Below are positions 24,871-33,202 of a DNA stretch of 59,021 nt, piece by piece. The translations under genes were made by a program, and so were the position numbers. The stretch's first letter is position 1. Every line of letters begins with the position of its first letter. The DNA comes from a virus, in IMG/VR virus record IMGVR_UViG_3300006329_000017, positions 1 to 59,021 of that record. One strand, given 5' to 3'. Below the pieces are notes generated by a model. It made no database searches. It had not been told where the DNA came from and worked only from the letters and a program-made list of their open reading frames with translations.

Positions 24871-24872
24871 AA

Positions 24873-24894
24873 AAAGACCCCCTAAGGGGTCTTT
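24873..24894. terminator. Bidirectional terminator between convergent units
   Basis: A 9-bp stem AAAGACCCC/GGGGTCTTT with a 4-base loop, flanked by an A tract on one side and a T-rich tract on the other. It ends def on the plus strand and the 53-aa gene on the minus strand. Confidence 0.88.
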
Positions 24895-24906
24895 ATTATT
24901 TTAAAT

Positions 24907-25068
24907 CTATCTCAGGAGATCCGAACATATTTTCCTACAACTGTTCGTTGTGCTATCGCAGTCAATTAGACATTCGAAGTAGTCGTCTATTAGGTCGTCT
25001 GTAGAATTGTACAGGGGTAGCGTCTCAACATGATTCCATTGTGCTAATTGATTATGAGATACTCTCAT
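24907..25068 (-). CDS. Conserved cyanophage 53-aa protein
   Basis: ATG 25068 follows GATAGGAGG. 53 aa; the sequence RVSHNQLAQWNHVETLPLY, then DDYFECLIDC and CRKIC, is familiar from many T4-like cyanophages. Four cysteines in the C-terminal half could form disulfides or bind metal. Function unknown. A late promoter lies 87 bases upstream. Confidence 0.8.
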   Translation of the reverse strand: MRVSHNQLAQWNHVETLPLYNSTDDLIDDYFECLIDCDSTTNSCRKICSDLLR

Positions 25069-25154
25069 GGTCTTTCCTCCTATCTTTAAACCCATAATAT
25101 AGAGGGGTTTCAGTGCATCTTGTTGCTCCGTGTGTAGGTTTCCCTGACTGCCAT

Positions 25155-25162
25155 TATTTATG
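25155..25162 (-). promoter_or_regulatory. Late promoter CATAAATA
   Basis: Minus-strand NATAAATA match between the 267-aa structural-type gene and the 53-aa gene; drives the latter. Confidence 0.65.
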
Positions 25163-25195
25163 CAGCAAACACCATTTTGTCACAAAAATTTATGC

Positions 25196-25999
25196 CTAGT
25201 CCTTTTTCTTTTTCTGTTTCTTAAGAGGGGGTAAACCTTTCTTTTCTCTATATTCATTTGCTTTGATCTCCCACCTATTAATATGAGGAGGAGTCCTTCC
25301 TAGTATTGCATTGACCTTAGCAACTCCTTTCTTAGCCAGTGGTTTAAATACTTTCATCAAAGCATCGGCAAGAGGTTTTGCTAACAACGCTGACGCTGCT
25401 GCAGTAGTAGCAATTGCTGCTGTAGTTGTGACCACAGAGAGTTCTGGAACATACTCACTAAAAACAATTGGTTCAGGAGGTTGTTCTATAATTTGTTCTG
25501 TTGGTGGTTCTACTTTCTCTACACATTGCTGAGTAATAGGATCCCTGACCTTAGGTCTAACACAAGGGGTCTCTGGTACCTCTGGTGGAGGTGGCATTGG
25601 TGGAGGTTCTATCTTAAAGTCTGGTTTATATTCTTCTTGCTGAAATTCTAATTCATCTGAAACATAATCTATAGGATTAAATGATGGTGTACCTGCGTCA
25701 CAGAATGTCTGTACACCTTTAGGATCATCCTCCATTAGTTCATCATTCTTTCCTTTGTTATCCTTGTGTGCTTCCACACAACCAGGTATATTAACAATAG
25801 GTTTACCTAGTTCAGTAACAACTGGAACTGTAACATTTCTGACAACAGGTGGGTTATTATTCTGTACCTGTATCTCTCCATTAAAAGACCCCCTGATCTC
25901 TATCACTGGGATATCGACCTGTACATTGGGTACATTAGGGGGTTGTATTGTATTAATCTCCTGTACCCTTACAAATATATCATGTATAGGGTCAGACAT
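25196..25999 (-). CDS. Conserved proline-rich cyanophage protein, likely structural
   Basis: A 267-aa protein, highly recognisable from its start (DPIHDIFVRVQEINTIQPPN) and VEIRG/NNNPPVVRNVTVPVV blocks as a family conserved in T4-like cyanophages. A middle proline-rich linker (EPPPMPPPPEVPE) leads to a hydrophobic alanine-rich segment (VVTTTAAIATTAAASALLA, about 198-215) that may insert in membrane. The C-terminus is very basic. Probably a virion or membrane-associated structural protein. The stop of the next gene upstream abuts its start. Confidence 0.75.
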   Translation of the reverse strand: MSDPIHDIFVRVQEINTIQPPNVPNVQVDIPVIEIRGSFNGEIQVQNNNPPVVRNVTVPVVTELGKPIVNIPGCVEAHKDNKGKNDELMEDDPKGVQTFCDAGTPSFNPIDYVSDELEFQQEEYKPDFKIEPPPMPPPPEVPETPCVRPKVRDPITQQCVEKVEPPTEQIIEQPPEPIVFSEYVPELSVVTTTAAIATTAAASALLAKPLADALMKVFKPLAKKGVAKVNAILGRTPPHINRWEIKANEYREKKGLPPLKKQKKKKD

Positions 26000-26239
26000 T
26001 TATGGTATAGGGTTACTAGGTGCAGGTAATGCTGGTCCTGTGGTAGGGGGAACTGAAGGTACAGCAGGTAATGCTGTCTTAACTAAACCTGGTAATGCCT
26101 TTTGTAATTCTTCGGCAACTCTTACTTTAGTTGCTTCCACAATAGCATCTTTTCTGATGAATACATATCCACCAAGACCAACTACACCAAGTGCTACAGC
26201 ACCTGAGAAGATGGCAATTCCATTAATAATTTTTTGCAT
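26000..26239 (-). CDS. Small membrane protein with proline tail, 79 aa
   Basis: An N-terminal transmembrane helix (IAIFSGAVALGVVGLGGYVFI, about 8-28), a charged helix, and a proline-rich C-terminus (PAVPSVPPTTGPALP). This topology recurs in cyanophage accessory proteins around this locus. It abuts the proline-rich protein gene, so the two are co-translated. Function unknown. Confidence 0.7.
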   Translation of the reverse strand: MQKIINGIAIFSGAVALGVVGLGGYVFIRKDAIVEATKVRVAEELQKALPGLVKTALPAVPSVPPTTGPALPAPSNPIP

Positions 26240-26242
26240 GAT

Positions 26243-26452
26243 CTAATCCTCGTTGTCATGTTCTTGTGAGTATATAGGAGGTCCTAGAGTCTTGTACTCT
26301 AACTGTTCCCTAAGAAACGTTATCTCTGCTTTTAGTTCATCAATCTTCTTGATGTTTATGTCGATCTCCTCTTGGTAGATGTGAATCATACTTTCCAGTC
26401 GTTCGTTTTCAGAAATTAGTTCGTGATATGGTCTAATATCATTATAATCCAT
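26243..26452 (-). CDS. Coiled-coil protein, 69 aa
   Basis: ATG 26452 is preferred over 26467, because the upstream late promoter (26475-26482) would start its transcript too close for the earlier ATG. The 69-aa product is nearly all heptad-type helix (ENERLESMIHIYQEEIDINIKKIDELKAEI, read as two shorter blocks). Likely a structural or adaptor coiled coil. No family recognised. Confidence 0.65.
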   Translation of the reverse strand: MDYNDIRPYHELISENERLESMIHIYQEEIDINIKKIDELKAEITFLREQLEYKTLGPPIYSQEHDNED

Positions 26453-26474
26453 GTACAATAGTAACATGAACTAT

Positions 26475-26482
26475 TATTTATG
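26475..26482 (-). promoter_or_regulatory. Late promoter CATAAATA
   Basis: NATAAATA match overlapping the stop codon of the 203-aa membrane gene (the TAA is part of the motif). Drives the coiled-coil gene and those following. Confidence 0.65.
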
Positions 26483-27089
26483 GCAAGGGTTCCTCGCAAG
26501 CATCGTTAAGTCCTGAAACCATGTTACCACCGATCTCAGCACCTTGGTTACCACCAAACATTGCAACCCAACCTGCAGCTAACCATCCTACGAATGGTAT
26601 ACCTGATACAGCAGGAGCAGCAGCAGCACCAACGCTAGTTCCGACAAGTCTTCCTGTCTGTTTTCCACCACCTACCGCCTCGATGCACTCGACGGTCTTG
26701 GCAGTTAACTTTCCCACAGCACCACCTGCAGCACCTTCTACGATAGTAGATGGATCTTGCCATGATCTATGGTTAGAAACTGGACCTCCCTGATTGGTCT
26801 GTCCATCCATGACATACTCCTCAACAATCTGAGTTGTATTGTTTGCTAGTCCTAAGAAACCACCCTTTCTCTTGATGTCCTTAGTGATATGCATTGTCTT
26901 AGGATCGTTAGCAGTGTAACTAATCTTATATCCATCTTCTGATGCTGAGACAACATAGGAAGTATAGTCACCCACTGGTGGGTTGATATATGGTACCTTA
27001 CTATTTTGTCTAGTTGCTAGTAAACCTATCATTCCGATATGTGATATACCAAAGACGGTTCCTAAACTAATTCCAATCCACTTGTTCAT
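26478..27089 (-). CDS. Conserved cyanophage membrane protein with glycine-zipper
   Basis: A 203-aa protein: an N-terminal hydrophobic anchor (WIGISLGTVFGISHIGMIGLL), a beta domain (VGDYTSYVVSASEDGYKISY), and a C-terminal glycine/alanine-rich helical hairpin (GRLVGTSVGAAAAPAVSGIP, GWLAAGWVAMFG) resembling glycine-zipper pore or membrane proteins. I recognise the order and these blocks from many T4-like cyanophages. No experimental function is known to me. A lysis-related or membrane-remodelling role is possible but unproven. Confidence 0.78.
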   Translation of the reverse strand: MNKWIGISLGTVFGISHIGMIGLLATRQNSKVPYINPPVGDYTSYVVSASEDGYKISYTANDPKTMHITKDIKRKGGFLGLANNTTQIVEEYVMDGQTNQGGPVSNHRSWQDPSTIVEGAAGGAVGKLTAKTVECIEAVGGGKQTGRLVGTSVGAAAAPAVSGIPFVGWLAAGWVAMFGGNQGAEIGGNMVSGLNDACEEPLP

Positions 27090-27093
27090 TGTC

Positions 27094-27498
27094 TTACTTT
27101 GTATCTGGGACTATCTTCACAGGACCTTGCTCTATTCTAATGGTCTGTGCAGGTGCAGTTTCTGATGCTTTAGCTATAAGAAACTCCATATCTTTCTTAG
27201 ATATGTTAGCTCCTCCATTACCATTGTCACCATTCTTTTTCTTACCTCCTGCAGCGACCCCGAAGGTAGCTAAAGTTCCTGTGAACACCGAAGCTATGAA
27301 AGTTGGATCAATTCTTTCTCCTCGTTCGTAACCTGGTATTTTAACATAATTTAAAGTTAAAATTCCTGCGGACCAGACGAGAACGACTACTCTTATTAAA
27401 GTCGCTAAGTATTGGAGTTGTTCCTCCTTATCGTCAACTTTCTCTTTTAGTTTACCGAGGATACCTTTTGGTTTTTCCTCTTTCTTTATTTCAGCCAT
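27094..27498 (-). CDS. Conserved membrane protein, holin-like candidate
   Basis: A 134-aa protein with a charged N-terminus, two hydrophobic segments (ATLIRVVVLVWSAGILTL about 32-50; FIASVFTGTLATFGVAAG about 67-84), a polar glycine/asparagine linker and a charged C-terminal helix. This layout is a conserved cyanophage family. Two short membrane helices are also the general form of class II holins, so lysis is one possibility. No catalytic partner (endolysin) is next to it. A late promoter precedes it. Confidence 0.7.
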   Translation of the reverse strand: MAEIKKEEKPKGILGKLKEKVDDKEEQLQYLATLIRVVVLVWSAGILTLNYVKIPGYERGERIDPTFIASVFTGTLATFGVAAGGKKKNGDNGNGGANISKKDMEFLIAKASETAPAQTIRIEQGPVKIVPDTK

Positions 27499-27519
27499 AA
27501 ATCATCACAACCTCTCAGC

Positions 27520-28974
27520 CTATTTATCAAATAAATTATTACCAATTACTAAATCGTCTATACCTTTCTTAGAAAACATCTCCTTCGCCTCCCAAATCCT
27601 AGACGCTATGGGCGATCCCCCGATATTTAAGGAAGTATTAAGAAGTACAGAGTCACCTGTGATTTCTTTATATTTCCTTAAGAGTCTAGCAAAACTATCA
27701 TCACCATCAACTGTCTGAATCCTACAAGATCCATCTACATGTGTGACTGATGTGAGTTCTTTATCTAATACGGGTACTGATGTGTTCATGTACGGGGAGT
27801 CACCATCGTAATCAAAATACTTAGAGGTATCTTCCTTCAGTACAGCAGCACCAAATGGTCTAAATCCTTCTCTATGCTTGACTCTTTCGTTAAGAAACTG
27901 CTTGGCCCTGCGGTTCCTTGCTTGCATCAAAATACTTCTATGCCCTAGAGCACGGGGACCAATCTCTCCATGTCCCTGATACCAAGCTACTATCCTACCA
28001 AGACTTAACTGTAGTGCTGCCTTCTCTATAGTCCTATCATCTGGTTCATCCTCTGGTGCTTCATCATCTTGCCAGAATGGGAACCCTTCATTACTAAATG
28101 GTTCTTCATGGAACCTTCTTCTTAAAAATTCTACTGCTCCTAAGGATAAACCACAGTCATTTGCATGAGGTGGTATCAGGACTTGCTGACCTGTTTTCCT
28201 GATCTTACCATTAAAGTTGCAATTCTGTGCAACACCACCACTATACCCAATGATGTCATCGCCACCAACGGGATGGCTGAGATATAAAGCAAGCTGGTCT
28301 CCAGTGTATTCATGAACTGTCCTTAACCAATTGATATCAAAGTCTTTATCCCACTTCCTATGCCAAGATTTGTAATTCCATATAGATTTTATGTTAGTAA
28401 AACCGTAGTGAGATATTTTATCATAGTACTCTTTATCTATAAGACCATAGGCAGCAAGTCCCATGACTTTACCTGCTAAATCTAATCCTTGTGGGTCTGC
28501 TTTTAGTCCTACCTGTATACCTACGTTAGCCATCTCCTTACCGATGGATCCATATTCCTCTGCACTATGAGTCAGTGACACTTTCTCACCCTGTATCAGG
28601 GAGAATGAGTGGTCATCATTACCAAACCCATCATAAACATAACCAGTATGAGGTACTTCCCCAACTGGCCAGATGCTTAGGTGATGTGCATAGTGGTGGT
28701 CTACTGCAAACGTCCTGCAGGGAAACCCCATCTCTAATTCTCTATATGATTCTCCTTGTTCGAAATTGATATCATCTGTAATGATAGCAATAGCATCTAA
28801 ATCATCTACCTTGACACCCCAAGAGTCTAGGACATCTTCCCATTGCCATATGTTGTCCCATCCATGATGTTTTATACCGTATAACCTTTCCGTTGCACAA
28901 TACTTAACCTTCTTACCGTCAGTGTAAGTAACATTGGAATCGTGGTCATCGATTCTCAATCCAAGAAACTTCAT
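27520..28974 (-). CDS. NodU/CmcH-type carbamoyltransferase
   Basis: Transfers a carbamoyl group from carbamoyl phosphate to a small molecule or sugar. The 484-aa protein has the N-terminal Kae1-like domain with metal histidines (DHHYAHH, H93-H98), a D-G-x-G-N region (YDGFGND) and a C-terminal YrdC-like domain with GPRALGHRSI and REGFRPF. Common in marine T4-like phages; the acceptor is unknown (antibiotic- or nodulation-factor-type substrates, or surface glycans). Overlaps regA by 4 bases, so it is linked to the replication unit. The late promoter of the next gene lies inside its last codons. Confidence 0.9.
   Translation of the reverse strand: MKFLGLRIDDHDSNVTYTDGKKVKYCATERLYGIKHHGWDNIWQWEDVLDSWGVKVDDLDAIAIITDDINFEQGESYRELEMGFPCRTFAVDHHYAHHLSIWPVGEVPHTGYVYDGFGNDDHSFSLIQGEKVSLTHSAEEYGSIGKEMANVGIQVGLKADPQGLDLAGKVMGLAAYGLIDKEYYDKISHYGFTNIKSIWNYKSWHRKWDKDFDINWLRTVHEYTGDQLALYLSHPVGGDDIIGYSGGVAQNCNFNGKIRKTGQQVLIPPHANDCGLSLGAVEFLRRRFHEEPFSNEGFPFWQDDEAPEDEPDDRTIEKAALQLSLGRIVAWYQGHGEIGPRALGHRSILMQARNRRAKQFLNERVKHREGFRPFGAAVLKEDTSKYFDYDGDSPYMNTSVPVLDKELTSVTHVDGSCRIQTVDGDDSFARLLRKYKEITGDSVLLNTSLNIGGSPIASRIWEAKEMFSKKGIDDLVIGNNLFDK
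27521..27528 (-). promoter_or_regulatory. Late promoter GATAAATA
   Basis: NATAAATA match at the very end of the carbamoyltransferase gene (it spans GAT AAA TA of the last codons and stop). Drives the holin-like gene at 27498. Confidence 0.65.
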
Positions 28975-29384
28975 TCAGCAGCGACCTTCTTCTTCCCAAT
29001 ATTATATTTGGATTCTAAAGTCCAGTCTCCTTTATCTTTATAACTAAGTACCTTGATCTGATTCAGAGGTGCTATCTCTGTGGGTTGAGTTGCTAGTTCT
29101 ACTAGACCCCAATCAAATAGTAGTTTTGTAATTCTGTTCCTACGTTCTACATCGTTCTTAGTTATGTTTGCAGGTTTACCATCTAGTGCAAACAGTTCCT
29201 TAAAATGAACTATGTAATACTTGCCCTTCTTGTGTAGGATATGGCAAGATTGATAGAGTTTTTTCTCTTTCCTTGATGCTACACCTATTCTAGTAAGTGT
29301 CTCTCTTATTTTGAGAAAGTCATCAGGTTCTTTTAATGAAACCTCAAGCATCATATCTTGAGACCAGTTGATCTCGTCACTCAT
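28971..29384 (-). CDS. regA: RegA translational repressor
   Basis: A 137-aa RNA-binding protein that represses translation of early mRNAs, in T4 including clamp and clamp-loader genes. Matches the cyanophage RegA family: VSLKEPDDFLKIRETLTRIG, then KKLYQSCHILHKKGKYYIVH and FKELFALDGKP. It is the last replication gene of the clamp unit, overlapping gp62 (ATGA), a position that would let it autoregulate the unit. Confidence 0.92.
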   Translation of the reverse strand: MSDEINWSQDMMLEVSLKEPDDFLKIRETLTRIGVASRKEKKLYQSCHILHKKGKYYIVHFKELFALDGKPANITKNDVERRNRITKLLFDWGLVELATQPTEIAPLNQIKVLSYKDKGDWTLESKYNIGKKKVAAE

Positions 29385-29773
29385 TTTATTCCTCCAGTAT
29401 CAAGTTTCGCTTTGATGACTTCTAATTCTTCTTTTGAGAGTATAGAAAGAGCAGTTCTAGCTTTCTCATTACTATATCCATAGAACTCTTTAACGAGTTC
29501 CAAATCATTATCAGTCGATTGTTTTTGCCAAGGAGAAAATCTCTTTGATTTCCTAATACTATATAGAAAATAATGATATTGGAGAGCGTTATCTAAGTTA
29601 TAATATCGATTCATTTCATTGACATGAATGATACAGTCCATGTGACTAGATAACATCTTGTTAACCACATACTTAGGATACTTCTTCATAGCACGTTCAT
29701 TGTCCTCAAGTTTTCCCATCTTAAGGTTGATGCCATTTAGATAATCTTTTAGGGGAAACTCAAACTCTGCCAT
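29381..29773 (-). CDS. 62: Clamp loader small subunit gp62
   Basis: Partner of gp44 in loading the gp45 clamp. ATG 29773 gives 130 aa (EFEFPLKDYLNGINLKMGKL). The helical core with VNKMLSSHMDCIIHVNEMNR and YHYFLYSIRK matches cyanophage gp62. It is separated from gp44 here by an oxygenase and a Dam-like methylase, whereas T4 has them adjacent. Overlaps Dam and RegA genes. Confidence 0.88.
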   Translation of the reverse strand: MAEFEFPLKDYLNGINLKMGKLEDNERAMKKYPKYVVNKMLSSHMDCIIHVNEMNRYYNLDNALQYHYFLYSIRKSKRFSPWQKQSTDNDLELVKEFYGYSNEKARTALSILSKEELEVIKAKLDTGGIK

Positions 29774-30620
29774 AAAGTAATGCCTCAAGTGGATTTGGTG
29801 GTTGTATATCGTAGTTTGATATCAGCAGTTCTTGCTTCTTATTATTAGCACGATGCTGCATACCATACGTTAGTGTAAAATATTTCTGGTTATAGTTACT
29901 ATATAATTTTTCTATCTCATCGTCAACATTGTATGTAATCATCCATCTGTATGCACATACACTACAGTCATCATAGAATCTCTGGTGATCAAAGTTCTTA
30001 TGCAGATCTGCTTTGGTACCATATAAAAACGATTTGATTTTGTATGGTGGATCTAAGAACACAAATGGATTAGGATGCTGATCGTTATCAAGTTCATCTT
30101 CCATCAAGTCTTTGTAATCTAAGTTGGTAATAGTCCAGTTCTTTATGATATCTGGATACTTTCTAAGATTACCTGCACCTCTAAGAGAAAAGTTCTGATT
30201 AGATGCTGATTCAGAGAACGCAGAGTTCTCAGTTAAGCCAGAATAAGAACACTTATTAAGAACCCAAAAAAGAACAGCTTGGCGAAAAGAGTCTGCGGTT
30301 TGTATCTCATCTTTTGCTCCATTAAATAGAGACTTTGCTGAGATTGGGTCAGGATGATCCTTTTTGATAGCAATGCAAGCATCTGATAAGTCTTGTCCAT
30401 CTGATTGTAATACTCTCCAGAAATTATAAAGGTAATCATATTTGTCGTTCACCCATACTGGTACGTCAGGGTGTAACTGACTATAGTATAGTGCCATGGA
30501 AGCACCACCTATGAAAGGTTCTCTGTACTCCTCAATTTGAGCAGGAAACCATTTATATAACTGTGCTGCTGCCCTTGATTTACCACCAGGATAGCGTAGT
30601 GGAGTCTTCAGTAGTTTCAT
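29760..30620 (-). CDS. D12-class N6-adenine DNA methyltransferase (Dam-like)
   Basis: Methylates adenine at the N6 position using S-adenosylmethionine. The 286-aa protein has the alpha-class order: PGGKSR (11-16) and EPFIGGAS for AdoMet binding, then the catalytic FLDPPY (DPPY 190-193). Dam-like (GATC) specificity is likely but not provable here. Embedded between gp44 and gp62 with ATGA and 14-base overlaps, so it is made together with the replisome. It could mark phage DNA against host restriction or time replication. Confidence 0.9.
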   Translation of the reverse strand: MKLLKTPLRYPGGKSRAAAQLYKWFPAQIEEYREPFIGGASMALYYSQLHPDVPVWVNDKYDYLYNFWRVLQSDGQDLSDACIAIKKDHPDPISAKSLFNGAKDEIQTADSFRQAVLFWVLNKCSYSGLTENSAFSESASNQNFSLRGAGNLRKYPDIIKNWTITNLDYKDLMEDELDNDQHPNPFVFLDPPYKIKSFLYGTKADLHKNFDHQRFYDDCSVCAYRWMITYNVDDEIEKLYSNYNQKYFTLTYGMQHRANNKKQELLISNYDIQPPNPLEALLYGRV

Positions 30621-31234
30621 AATACATGCATTTGTGCCATGGGTACACCCATTGGCCCTGCGTTCACTCTACCATGGGGCAAAGTATTAAATGACATGGT
30701 GTATCTATCAGCACCTTCTGGATTAGGATTACTAAAGTGACGTAACCAACCAGGAAATACTAATAGTTTACCACGTTCTGCTTGGAAGTTTTCATAAGGA
30801 CCACCAAAATCATCACGAATTATTTCGAGTGTGTCGAGGTTCCTTATATCTACTGGGTCTTGGAAAACAGTGTCCGAACCTTCTGTGAAATAGAAGACCC
30901 CAGAGAGATAGCTATAAGGGTGACGATGCAAAGGATGACCAGCCCCTGATCCAGAGGGTGAGAAGTTTGCCCATGCGAGCGAGATTCTGAGTTCATCGAC
31001 TTGGAGGAAGAGTTCTGATCTGACATCATCTACAGCATCTAAAAAAAAATTAATTAAAGGTTCCATCTCTGGATCCTTATGTATGTCACCTCTGCTAGTG
31101 CGAACACCTGCAGGGTAATTATACATTTGCATATCAAGAGTCTTAATAAACTCAAGTGCTTGGTCTATTGCTTGGTCATCATCGATACGATACTCCCAAA
31201 CTCTAGTAGGAAATATGTCATGGTGTGTCTTCAT
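30617..31234 (-). CDS. 2OG-Fe(II) oxygenase (TIGR02466-like)
   Basis: A 205-aa protein with a double-stranded beta-helix oxygenase signature: HPLHRHPYSYLSGVFYF supplies iron ligands (H103/H105 region), WLRHFSNPN supplies the distal His (H166), and R177 would bind 2-oxoglutarate. The family is common in marine phages; substrates are unknown. Overlaps gp44 and Dam by 4 bases each. Its position in a DNA-modification/replication unit makes a nucleobase or replisome-protein substrate a reasonable guess, no more. Confidence 0.85.
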   Translation of the reverse strand: MKTHHDIFPTRVWEYRIDDDQAIDQALEFIKTLDMQMYNYPAGVRTSRGDIHKDPEMEPLINFFLDAVDDVRSELFLQVDELRISLAWANFSPSGSGAGHPLHRHPYSYLSGVFYFTEGSDTVFQDPVDIRNLDTLEIIRDDFGGPYENFQAERGKLLVFPGWLRHFSNPNPEGADRYTMSFNTLPHGRVNAGPMGVPMAQMHVL

Positions 31235-32172
31235 TTAAACTCGCAACGCATCATTAACTCTGTAAGAAATGCCACAAGATTAATTTCCTGATCCATGACA
31301 AAGGTTGCTTTGTACTGGTACTCACCAATAACTAGCACTGCTTCTGGAATAGATTTAGGAAGCAGATATGTATAGAGGTTATCGTAGATCTTACGCATGA
31401 TAACTTGTGGTTCATTATCTATATTAGATGAGACCCACTTCTTCATACTTGTAAACTCACGGTCTCTAAGATACCCTATAAGGTCACTGATCTTAACATC
31501 ACTAACCTGTGCCAGAATACCTGTATCAATTTTACCTCTAGCAGCATACCTCTGCAACTCATTAAGAGTTCTTCTAAAGTCAGGAAAATGTTTTTGTATT
31601 ACTTCTGCAACTACCTTGAGTTCGAACTCTATATTCTCTTGCTCAAGTATAGAATTAATTCTTTTAAGGAATGCACTTGCTAACTGTGCTTTCTCCTTAC
31701 CTTTGATATGAAAATCAACTACAGAACACCTAGAATGTAGAGGTTCTATGATCTTATTTTTATAATTACATGTGAAGATGAACCGACAGTTCTTTTGGAA
31801 CTCCTCAATCGACGCACGGAGTAAGAGTTGTACGTCTGGGGTCGTATTATCTGCCTCATCCACAATGATAATCTTGTGACTAGACCCAGATGTAAGAGAA
31901 ACAGTACTAGCAAAGGTCTTTGCCTTATTGCGTACAGTGTCCAAGAATCTACCTTCATCAGACCCATTAATGACATAAAAATCTGCTCCTAATTCTCTAC
32001 ATAATGCCTTAGCAATAGTAGTTTTACCGATCCCTGCAGGACCTGACAACAATAGATTAGGGATCTCACCTTGCTCTAAGAATCCTTTAAACATTTTCTT
32101 GGATTCATCAGGCAAGATGCAATCATCCACCTTTTCGGGTCGATATTTCTCAACCCATAAAAAATCATTCAT
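31231..32172 (-). CDS. 44: Clamp loader ATPase gp44
   Basis: AAA+ subunit that opens and loads the gp45 sliding clamp. 313 aa with Walker A GPAGIGKT (44-51), Walker B IIVDEADN (DEAD form, 105-108) and the SRC arginine-finger motif (HSRCSV). Typical RFC-like length. Its start lies 20 bases after the 41-aa gene. The usual partner gp62 is displaced by two inserted genes. Confidence 0.95.
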   Translation of the reverse strand: MNDFLWVEKYRPEKVDDCILPDESKKMFKGFLEQGEIPNLLLSGPAGIGKTTIAKALCRELGADFYVINGSDEGRFLDTVRNKAKTFASTVSLTSGSSHKIIIVDEADNTTPDVQLLLRASIEEFQKNCRFIFTCNYKNKIIEPLHSRCSVVDFHIKGKEKAQLASAFLKRINSILEQENIEFELKVVAEVIQKHFPDFRRTLNELQRYAARGKIDTGILAQVSDVKISDLIGYLRDREFTSMKKWVSSNIDNEPQVIMRKIYDNLYTYLLPKSIPEAVLVIGEYQYKATFVMDQEINLVAFLTELMMRCEFK

Positions 32173-32192
32173 AATAAAAAAATCAAAAAAGG

Positions 32193-32318
32193 TTAACGAC
32201 GTTTGGAAAACTTGTTATCCATCTTTATCTTAACATAATACATTCCAATTATCCATAGGGAAAATAATAATCCCTCAAAATAACCCATGGTATTCCATGC
32301 TTCTACAGCAGCATTCAT
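32193..32318 (-). CDS. 41-aa single-pass membrane protein
   Basis: A 41-codon frame whose ATG 32318 overlaps the methyltransferase stop (ATGA). Core hydrophobic helix GLLFSLWIIGMYYV, then a basic tail (KIKMDNKFSKRR). Small proteins with this order are found ahead of gp44 in cyanophages. Function unknown. Confidence 0.68.
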   Translation of the reverse strand: MNAAVEAWNTMGYFEGLLFSLWIIGMYYVKIKMDNKFSKRR

Positions 32319-33202
32319 TTCACATACTCCTCATGTAATTCACACCCAATATAATGTCTATTGAGTGATTGTGCAACCCTTGCAGTAGTTCCTGATCCTA
32401 TAAAAGGATCAAGAATAATATCACCCTCTTTACTACCTGCCTTAATGCAAGGTTCGATTAAGTCAGGAGGGAATACAGCGAAGTGAGTCTTCATCTTACT
32501 AGGTTTATTAGTAACAGACCACACACTACGCTTATTCTTCTTAGGATAACTCTTAGTCAATCCAGTATGAGGGTTAAGACCAGTACCAGGATTGTGATAC
32601 TTACCACTCTTCCTATTCCTAGTACCCCAATCCTTAGCAGGTTCTTTGATTGCTTCATTATCATAGAAATACTTCTTATTCTTACTGAGTAAGAAGATAT
32701 ATTCATGTGATTTTGTGCAACGATCCCTTACTGATTCTGGCATTGGGTTTGGTTTGTGCCATATAATGTCTTGACGTAGATACCACCCATCAGCACGGAG
32801 AGCAAACGCAAGCATCCAAGGAATACCGATGAGATCTTTTTCTTTGAGTCCATCTATCTTGTTACCTCTTCTGGGACAATTAGTTGGGTGGTCTTGATCG
32901 CTAGTAGCAAGTGTTTGTTTTGCTAATGCTTGACCTTTACCAGGTCTATAGTTGTAATAACTATCACCTATGTTAACCCATAGTGTACCATCGTCAGTTA
33001 ATACATCCCTAACTGATCTGAACACTTCCACCAACTGTTGTATATATTCCTCAGGTGATTGTTCTTGACCTATTTGATTCTCTTCATCCCCATAATTTCT
33101 TAATCCATAGTAAGGAGGTGAGGTTACACACATCCTTACTTTCTCATCGATTGTCTTGAGAGTATCTCGACAATCACCAACTAATGTGACATCAATACTC
33201 AC
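32315..33202 (-). CDS. Beta-class DNA methyltransferase (TSPPY)
   Basis: An N4-cytosine or N6-adenine DNA methyltransferase: motif IV TSPPYYGLR near the N-terminus and the AdoMet motif DPFIGSGTT near the C-terminus, the beta-class order. Start GTG 33202 is preferred, with GGAG 7 bases upstream; a TTG at 33220 would add 6 residues. About 295 aa. Together with the D12 methylase, the phage can place two different marks. No restriction partner was seen, so a solitary protective or regulatory role is likely. Confidence 0.87.
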   Translation of the reverse strand: MSIDVTLVGDCRDTLKTIDEKVRMCVTSPPYYGLRNYGDEENQIGQEQSPEEYIQQLVEVFRSVRDVLTDDGTLWVNIGDSYYNYRPGKGQALAKQTLATSDQDHPTNCPRRGNKIDGLKEKDLIGIPWMLAFALRADGWYLRQDIIWHKPNPMPESVRDRCTKSHEYIFLLSKNKKYFYDNEAIKEPAKDWGTRNRKSGKYHNPGTGLNPHTGLTKSYPKKNKRSVWSVTNKPSKMKTHFAVFPPDLIEPCIKAGSKEGDIILDPFIGSGTTARVAQSLNRHYIGCELHEEYVK